DNA from: Betaproteobacteria bacterium
GTDB lineage: Bacteria > Pseudomonadota > Gammaproteobacteria > Burkholderiales > Sulfuriferulaceae
DNA length: 11,830 bases
Direction of reading: 5' to 3'
Assembly (NCBI GenBank): GCA_003455595.1
Contig: DMQT01000074.1
Location: 1-11,830, forward strand
Positions 6,681-11,830 of this stretch are shown piece by piece. The notes beneath the pieces are model-generated. The model saw only the letters and a list, made by a program, of their open reading frames with translations, searched no databases and was not told the DNA's origin. The translations under genes and the position numbers were made by a program. Within the stretch, counting starts at the first letter, position 1, and every line of letters starts with the position of its first letter.

Positions 6681-7565
6681 ATGACACAACGCAAAGGCAT
6701 CATCCTAGCCGGCGGCTCCGGCACCCGACTGCACCCGGCCACCCTCGCCATCAGCAAGCAATTGCTGCCGGTGTATGACAAGCCAATGATTTACTACCCG
6801 TTGAGCACGCTGATGCTGGCCGGGATACGCGATATTCTAATTATCTCGACGCCGCAGGATACGCCGCGCTTTGAGCAACTGCTGGGTAATGGCGCGCAGT
6901 GGGGCTTGAACCTGCAATACGCAGTGCAGCCTTCACCCGACGGCCTGGCGCAGGCGTTCATCATTGGCGAGTCGTTCATCGGCAACGATCCGTGTGCGCT
7001 GGTGCTGGGTGACAACCTGTTCTACGGCCACGATTTTCATGAATTGTTGGGCAGCGCCATGCTGCGCAGCCAGGGTGCCAGCGTGTTTGCCTACCATGTG
7101 CAAGACCCCGAGCGTTATGGCGTGGCCGAGTTCGACGCCAGTGGCAAAGTGCTGTCGCTGGAAGAGAAACCCAAGCAGCCAAAATCCAGCTACGCGGTGA
7201 CCGGGCTGTATTTTTACGACAATCAAGTGGTCGAGCTGGCGAAGAATCTCAAGCCCTCGCCCCGCGGTGAGCTGGAAATCACCGATCTCAACCGCCTGTA
7301 TCTGGACAAAGGTGAACTCAGCGTCGAGATCATGGGGCGCGGCTATGCCTGGCTCGACACAGGCACGCACGAATCGCTGCTTGAAGCCGGACAATTCATC
7401 GCTACCATCGAAAATCGCCAAGGGCTGAAAGTCGCGTGCCCGGAAGAAATTGCCTGGCGGCAGAAGTGGATCAGTGATGCGCAGATTGAGCAGCTTGCCA
7501 AACCGCTTTCGAAAAATGGCTACGGGCAATACCTGCAGCGCATTTTAAAAGCCGATATTCGTTAA
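6681..7565 (+). CDS. rfbA: glucose-1-phosphate thymidylyltransferase
   Basis: This is RmlA, the first and usually feedback-regulated step: dTTP plus glucose-1-phosphate to dTDP-glucose and pyrophosphate. The nucleotide-binding signature GGSGTRLHP occurs at residues 11-19. [33 protein letters not shown] and [11 protein letters not shown] follow in the usual order. It has 294 residues from ATG 6681, close to the typical 290 or so, with MTQRKGIIL matching the family N-terminus. A GTG at 6672 is in frame and would add three residues; neither start has a good ribosome binding site, so translation probably depends on coupling to rfbD. It is the third gene of the operon. Confidence 0.95.
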   Translation: MTQRKGIILAGGSGTRLHPATLAISKQLLPVYDKPMIYYPLSTLMLAGIRDILIISTPQDTPRFEQLLGNGAQWGLNLQYAVQPSPDGLAQAFIIGESFIGNDPCALVLGDNLFYGHDFHELLGSAMLRSQGASVFAYHVQDPERYGVAEFDASGKVLSLEEKPKQPKSSYAVTGLYFYDNQVVELAKNLKPSPRGELEITDLNRLYLDKGELSVEIMGRGYAWLDTGTHESLLEAGQFIATIENRQGLKVACPEEIAWRQKWISDAQIEQLAKPLSKNGYGQYLQRILKADIR

Positions 7566-7582
7566 CCAGAGGATTTGAGCCG

Positions 7583-8128
7583 ATGAATGCGACACCGCTA
7601 TCCATTCCCGACGTCATTCTGTTCGAGCCCAAAGTGTTCGGCGATGAACGCGGTTTCTTTTTTGAAAGTTACAACCAGCGCCAATTCGAACAGGCCGTCG
7701 GCCAATCGGTCAGCTTCGTGCAGGACAACCACTCGCGCTCCGCCAAAGACGTGCTGCGTGGCCTGCATTATCAGATTCAACAGCCGCAGGGCAAACTGGT
7801 GCGCGTGGTGCAGGGCGAGGTGTTTGACGTGGCGGTGGATATCCGCAAACACTCGCCGACGTTCGGGCAATGGGTGGGCGTGATACTGTCCGCTGATAAT
7901 AAAAAGCAGATGTGGGTGCCGCCTGGCTTTGCGCATGGCTTTGTGACGCTGTCGGACAGTGCAGAATTCTTGTACAAAACCACCGATTACTGGGCACCGG
8001 CGTTTGAGCGCTGCATAGCATGGGATGATCCGGCCATCGGCATCGTGTGGCCTGTGATCGGCGAAGCGCAACTATCGGCCAAGGACAAACTCGGGGTATT
8101 ACTGGCTGATGCGCAGCTGTTTGATTGA
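7583..8128 (+). CDS. rfbC: dTDP-4-dehydrorhamnose 3,5-epimerase
   Basis: This is RmlC, the cupin-fold epimerase that converts dTDP-4-keto-6-deoxyglucose to dTDP-4-keto-L-rhamnose. It has 181 residues, matching the family. The FGDERGFFFESYN block (19-31), the catalytic His H62 in RGLHYQ, FDVAVDIRKHSPTFGQW (81-97), PPGFAHGF (113-120) and the catalytic Tyr Y131 in FLYKTTDYW are all present and closely resemble the Salmonella enzyme. The ATG follows an AGAGGA ribosome binding site at 7568-7573. It is the last gene of the rfbBDAC set, in the enterobacterial order. Only 15 bases separate its stop from the convergent molybdopterin enzyme, with no evident terminator between them. Confidence 0.97.
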   Translation: MNATPLSIPDVILFEPKVFGDERGFFFESYNQRQFEQAVGQSVSFVQDNHSRSAKDVLRGLHYQIQQPQGKLVRVVQGEVFDVAVDIRKHSPTFGQWVGVILSADNKKQMWVPPGFAHGFVTLSDSAEFLYKTTDYWAPAFERCIAWDDPAIGIVWPVIGEAQLSAKDKLGVLLADAQLFD

Positions 8129-8143
8129 CATTGAGCAGTTCGG

Positions 8144-8914
8144 TCAGATACCCGCATACCACTCATAGCCTTGATCTTCCCAGTAGCCGCCTTTGCCGCC
8201 AGCGATGTTGTCAAACCGGTCAACCAGCTGTATCTGCATGATGTATTTGGCCATTTTGTAGCCCAGCTGGCGCTCCATGCGCACCCGTATCGGCGCGCCA
8301 TTGTCGATCGGCAGGGGTTCATCGTTTAATTCGTAAGCTAACAGGGTTTGCGGGTGCCACGCATCCTCCATATCAATGCTTTCGTAATAACGTGTGCCGA
8401 TGGCGTCCATCGGGTCGGCGCAGTAAAACACCACGTATTTTGCCGAAGGCAGCGGTTTGACCTGTTCCAGCACCCGGCTCAGTTGCGCGCCTTTCCACTT
8501 GCCAATGGCGCTCCAGCCTTCGACGCAATCGTGCCGGGTAATCTGCGTGCGGCTGGGCAGCGCCATTAGATCATCAAGTGAGTAGCTTGTTGGGTGCGCG
8601 ACCAAGCCGCCAATCTGCAATCGGTAGTCGACGAAATCATTGGCAGCCAGCGCTTGATAGGCCGGATTGTCGGGGTTGTTGGTGCCGTTGCTGCGAAACT
8701 CGTGCGACAGGTCGGCTGCAGTGAATTCTTGCGCCATGGCTTTGCGCGGCATCACCAGACGTTGTGTAGCGAGGGTGAGCTTTTCCGCACTGTCCAGCAC
8801 TTTGGGAAACCACTCGGAACGTGATAGACGATCGCAGCCGGACAAGAATAGCGCGCTGCCGAAGCCCATTGCGCGCAGCAAAAAACGGCGACGGCTGGAA
8901 ACGGGCTTAGTCAT
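8144..8914 (-). CDS. Tat-exported molybdopterin oxidoreductase of the sulfite oxidase fold
   Basis: A predicted periplasmic molybdenum enzyme of 256 residues. The N-terminus has a twin-arginine motif (S7-R8-R9-R10-F11-L12) and a short hydrophobic stretch that ends in a lipobox-like LFLSGC (C27), so the mature protein may be a Tat-exported lipoprotein. The catalytic domain has the conserved block RHDCVEGWSAIGKWKG, with C130 as the expected molybdenum ligand, and FYCADPMD. It belongs to the sulfite oxidase/MsrP superfamily (oxidoreductase molybdopterin-binding domain); the substrate cannot be read from sequence. No heme c motif or dimerisation domain is visible. The start at 8914 is preferred over 8920 and 8935 because GGAGA (8921-8925) lies 6 bases before it and the Tat motif is then near the terminus. 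Its start overlaps the stop of the upstream cytochrome b gene by 8 bases, so the two are translationally coupled. Confidence 0.88.
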   Translation of the reverse strand: MTKPVSSRRRFLLRAMGFGSALFLSGCDRLSRSEWFPKVLDSAEKLTLATQRLVMPRKAMAQEFTAADLSHEFRSNGTNNPDNPAYQALAANDFVDYRLQIGGLVAHPTSYSLDDLMALPSRTQITRHDCVEGWSAIGKWKGAQLSRVLEQVKPLPSAKYVVFYCADPMDAIGTRYYESIDMEDAWHPQTLLAYELNDEPLPIDNGAPIRVRMERQLGYKMAKYIMQIQLVDRFDNIAGGKGGYWEDQGYEWYAGI

Positions 8915-9755
8915 GTTCATTCTCCACGGCTTCAATTTTATAGCGTCCGGTAATCATCGAACGCAGGTTGTTCCACAGCCCGTTGATGATGACTTCGAAC
9001 ACATGGATGAAGACAAATGCGACCAGCAGCCACGCCACGATAAAGTGGATGGTACGTGCCGACTGGCGACCGCCAAACAGCCCGACCCAACCGGAGAAAA
9101 TGCTGTCCAGGCTCGGCGACATGCCCCAGCCCATCAAGATCAGTAATGGAAACAGAATGAAGATCACGCTCAGATAGGCGAGTTTTTGCAGGATGTTGTA
9201 ACGCTGGGCGGCTTCGCCGCGGGCGTGTTTAAAGCGCAAATGGTCCTTGATTGATTGTCCGATGCTGCGCCAGTCGGTGCGGGTTGGGGTGAGGTCGCGC
9301 GTCAGATGGCGGCTGAGCAACGTGTAGATGAGGTAGGCCAGGCCGTTGATGACCAGTACCCAGGCAAAAAAGAAATGCCAGCGTCGCGCCATCGACAGCC
9401 ATTGTTCTCCCGGCAGGGTGATCCACGCCGGGAAGCCGCGCTCAGTCGGCTGGCCATCCATCCCTGCCGACAGTCCCAGCACGCCGGTGGTATTGAATTC
9501 GTGACCGAAAACCCGCGTCACACCGATAGGCTTGCCCTGCTCATCCATGCGTGCGTTCATTTGCAGGATGGGTGGATGAGCGTTGTAGGAGGACAAACCC
9601 CAGTTCAGCGCCGGGTGCGCATTGAAGATTTGCAAGCCGCTCATCAACAGCAGGATAAACGCCAGCACGTTGATCCAGTGCATCAGCCGCACCGGCCAGG
9701 CGTGACGCCGGTACACAAGCGTTCGGACGGGTGTGGCCGCATCATGGGCTGGCAT
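8907..9755 (-). CDS. membrane cytochrome b, partner of the molybdopterin enzyme
   Basis: This is a 282-residue integral membrane protein of the cytochrome b561/formate-dehydrogenase-gamma type. Hydrophobic helices lie at about 28-44, 126-147, 190-211 and 236-259. Histidines suited to ligate two b hemes occur at H26 (MHW, start of helix 1), H127 (RRWHFFF, helix 2), H237 and H251 (helix 4). An unusually long segment of about 75 residues separates helices 1 and 2. The ATG is preceded by GGAGG at 9760-9764 with short 4-base spacing. It is the first gene of a two-gene unit with the molybdopterin protein, so its likely role is to move electrons between that periplasmic enzyme and the quinone pool. 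Direction of electron flow and substrate are unknown. Confidence 0.85.
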   Translation of the reverse strand: MPAHDAATPVRTLVYRRHAWPVRLMHWINVLAFILLLMSGLQIFNAHPALNWGLSSYNAHPPILQMNARMDEQGKPIGVTRVFGHEFNTTGVLGLSAGMDGQPTERGFPAWITLPGEQWLSMARRWHFFFAWVLVINGLAYLIYTLLSRHLTRDLTPTRTDWRSIGQSIKDHLRFKHARGEAAQRYNILQKLAYLSVIFILFPLLILMGWGMSPSLDSIFSGWVGLFGGRQSARTIHFIVAWLLVAFVFIHVFEVIINGLWNNLRSMITGRYKIEAVENEHD

Positions 9756-9812
9756 GTTGCCTCCGGAGCAGAGCAGGGTGAGTTTTTTGTACCATAGCCG
9801 ATAGTCAGGTAA

Positions 9813-10373
<561 letters not shown>

Positions 10374-10374
10374 C

Positions 10375-10872
10375 ATGAAAATCGATATTTCTGTTGCCGA
10401 TCAAACGCTGGACTTGCTGGATGAACAGGGCGCACTGATTCAGCGTTATCGGATTTCCACCGCAGCCAACGGGGTAGGGGAGCAGTGCGGGAGTTATCAA
10501 ACACCGCGCGGTGCGCACATTGTGCGTGCCAAAATCGGCGCAGATCTGCCGCACGGCAGTGTATTTGTCGGACGCCGCGCCACCGGTGAAATCTGGTCGC
10601 CTGAATTGAGTGCCGCATTCCCCGGACGCGACTGGATTCTGACCCGCATTCTGTGGCTGTCAGGCACCGAACCGGGGGTCAACCGCCTGGGCGATGTTGA
10701 CAGCATGCGCCGCTATATCTACATCCATGGCACGCCCGATAGCGAACCGATGGGCGTACCCAATTCGCATGGCTGTATTCGCATGCGCAATGTCGACGTG
10801 GCGGATCTGTTCGAGCGTGTGCCAGTCGGCACCTCGGTGATGATACGCAGCGATACGCAAAATCCTGCATAA
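10375..10872 (+). CDS. L,D-transpeptidase (YkuD domain), no signal peptide
   Basis: A 165-residue protein consisting almost only of a YkuD catalytic domain. The active-site pattern is complete: H118-G-T, then S131-H132-G133-C134-I-R136, with C134 the nucleophile. Family members form 3-3 peptidoglycan crosslinks or attach proteins to peptidoglycan in the periplasm. The N-terminus (MKIDISVADQTLDLLDEQG) is an immediate beta-strand start with no hydrophobic signal or anchor, and there is no LysM or binding domain, so how it reaches peptidoglycan is unclear. The start ATG lies one base after the tadA stop, implying co-transcription and coupling. The family call is firm; the physiological substrate is not. 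Confidence 0.9.
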   Translation: MKIDISVADQTLDLLDEQGALIQRYRISTAANGVGEQCGSYQTPRGAHIVRAKIGADLPHGSVFVGRRATGEIWSPELSAAFPGRDWILTRILWLSGTEPGVNRLGDVDSMRRYIYIHGTPDSEPMGVPNSHGCIRMRNVDVADLFERVPVGTSVMIRSDTQNPA

Positions 10873-10946
10873 ACAGCCTGTTGTAAACTTTTTATGTGCT
10901 GGCGCGTTAATTGCCATGCCACATCAATCCCAGGTATCAGGAAATA

Positions 10947-11830
10947 ATGCCGCAGTCCCTGCACACTCACAACAATCACGCCGAACAGTCGCATCCCCAG
11001 TCTACCGATTGCCTGCACCAGTTATTTGAAAACACCGTAGATGCCACACCCGAACGCCTTGCGCTGGTGTGCGCCGGGGAGCACTACACGTATCAGGCGT
11101 TGGACGGCCTTGCCAACCGCATGGCCTGGCGCCTGCGCAGTGCGGGTGTGGCAGCGGACGACAAAGTGGGCGTATTGTTGGATCGCTCGCTGGAAACCTA
11201 TACCACGGTGATGGCCATCCTCAAGCTGGGTGCCGCCTACGTGCCGCTGGACGCCAGCTTCCCGGCGGAGCGCATAGCCTATATCGCAGAGGATGCCGGG
11301 TTCAGCCTGCTGGTGAGCCACGCGCGTTATGCACCAGTGCTGGGCGACCTGCCGTGTGCCCACCTGCTGGTGGATGCAGAGGCCGAGCGCCTGCAGGCGC
11401 TACCTGTCACGCGTCCGCCCAGTCCGTTTTCGGATCACCCGGAGCGCAGGCTGTGCTACATCATTTATACCTCGGGCTCCACCGGCAAACCCAAAGGGGT
11501 AGAGGTCGAACACCGTAGTGCGGTGAATTTCATCCAGGTGGCTACCGACATTTACGGCATTGTGCCGCAAGACCGCGTGTATCAAGGTTTGTCGATTTCC
11601 TTTGATTTTTCCATTGAGGAAATCTGGACGACTTTCAACGCCGGTGCCACGCTGATTGCCGGCCCGGCCGACAAGGAAGCCTCACTGGGCGATCGGCTGG
11701 CGGATTTTCTCAACAGGCAGCAGGTGACCGTGCTATGTACCGTACCGACGCTGCTATCGTTGATCGACAAGGACATCCCCACGCTGCGCTTTATCAACGT
11801 CGGCGGCGAAGCCTGCCCGCCGCATCTGGT
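10947..11830 (+). CDS. NRPS adenylation domain, Pls/PosA-like (3' end outside window)
   Basis: The frame from ATG 10947 is open to the window end, giving 294 complete codons. AGGAA at 10939-10943 supports the start. After a His/Gln-rich leader of about 20 residues the product is an amino-acid-activating adenylation domain: LKLGAAYVPLD (92-102), the ATP-binding core YTSGSTGKPKG (174-184), EHR (188-190), and the A4 aspartate D220 in SFDFS. The stretch VYQGLSISFDFSIEEIW, NAGATLI, VPTLLSLIDKDIPTLRFINVGGEACP reads like the Pls/PosA group (stand-alone A-T-membrane synthetases such as epsilon-poly-lysine synthetase) rather than a condensation-linked module. There is no condensation domain before the A domain. 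In the specificity pocket D220 and E224 would correspond to positions 235 and 239 of GrsA; the rest lies beyond the window. The adenylation call is secure, the subgroup moderately so, and the substrate unknown. Confidence 0.9.
   Translation, partial: MPQSLHTHNNHAEQSHPQSTDCLHQLFENTVDATPERLALVCAGEHYTYQALDGLANRMAWRLRSAGVAADDKVGVLLDRSLETYTTVMAILKLGAAYVPLDASFPAERIAYIAEDAGFSLLVSHARYAPVLGDLPCAHLLVDAEAERLQALPVTRPPSPFSDHPERRLCYIIYTSGSTGKPKGVEVEHRSAVNFIQVATDIYGIVPQDRVYQGLSISFDFSIEEIWTTFNAGATLIAGPADKEASLGDRLADFLNRQQVTVLCTVPTLLSLIDKDIPTLRFINVGGEACPPHL

Noticed and set aside
10873..10946. A promoter in the gap before the NRPS gene (TTGTAA at 10881).
   Set aside because: The best -10-like match is 19 bp away and poor; nothing convincing was found.

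Overview
The window looks like chromosomal DNA of a sulfur-oxidising, probably chemolithotrophic proteobacterium. A betaproteobacterium of the Gallionellaceae/Sulfuricellaceae/Thiobacillus kind would fit, but this is inferred from gene content only; no rRNA or other phylogenetic marker is present. There is a sulfide:quinone oxidoreductase with its own sigma-54 activator, moderately GC-rich coding sequence, and standard start codons with clear ribosome binding sites.

Layout. Positions 82-1284 (+) encode an Amt ammonium channel, which converges stop-to-stop with a minus-strand PAS/AAA+/Fis activator (1285-2652). The activator is divergent from sqr (2891-4159, +). The 238-bp gap between them carries what reads as a complete sigma-54 control region: a palindromic TGTCATGACA candidate enhancer, a perfect-consensus IHF site and a -24/-12 element facing sqr. 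The activator has three N-terminal cysteines (C52, C63, C70) in the pattern of FisR, the sulfane-sulfur sensor that switches on sulfide oxidation genes. This pair is the most informative part of the window. A terminator closes sqr.

Positions 4233-4709 contain no intact gene. They hold a clear relic of a ParD-type antitoxin on the minus strand (start codon lost, internal stop, altered C-terminus) and a weaker VapB-like antitoxin remnant on the plus strand. The region looks like a decayed toxin-antitoxin scar between the sulfide locus and the sugar locus.

Positions 4710-8128 (+) form a compact rfbBDAC (rmlBDAC) operon making dTDP-L-rhamnose for surface polysaccharide. Converging on it from the minus strand is a two-gene unit, transcribed 9755 to 8144: a four-helix membrane cytochrome b, then a Tat-exported sulfite-oxidase-fold molybdopterin enzyme with an additional lipobox. 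This is probably a periplasmic oxidoreductase that exchanges electrons with the quinone pool.

From 9903 onward everything is on the plus strand: tadA (tRNA adenosine deaminase), then one base later a YkuD-type L,D-transpeptidase with no signal peptide, then the start of a nonribosomal peptide synthetase adenylation domain that runs off the window. The wording of its core motifs resembles the Pls/PosA family (epsilon-poly-lysine-synthetase-like enzymes) more than ordinary NRPS modules.
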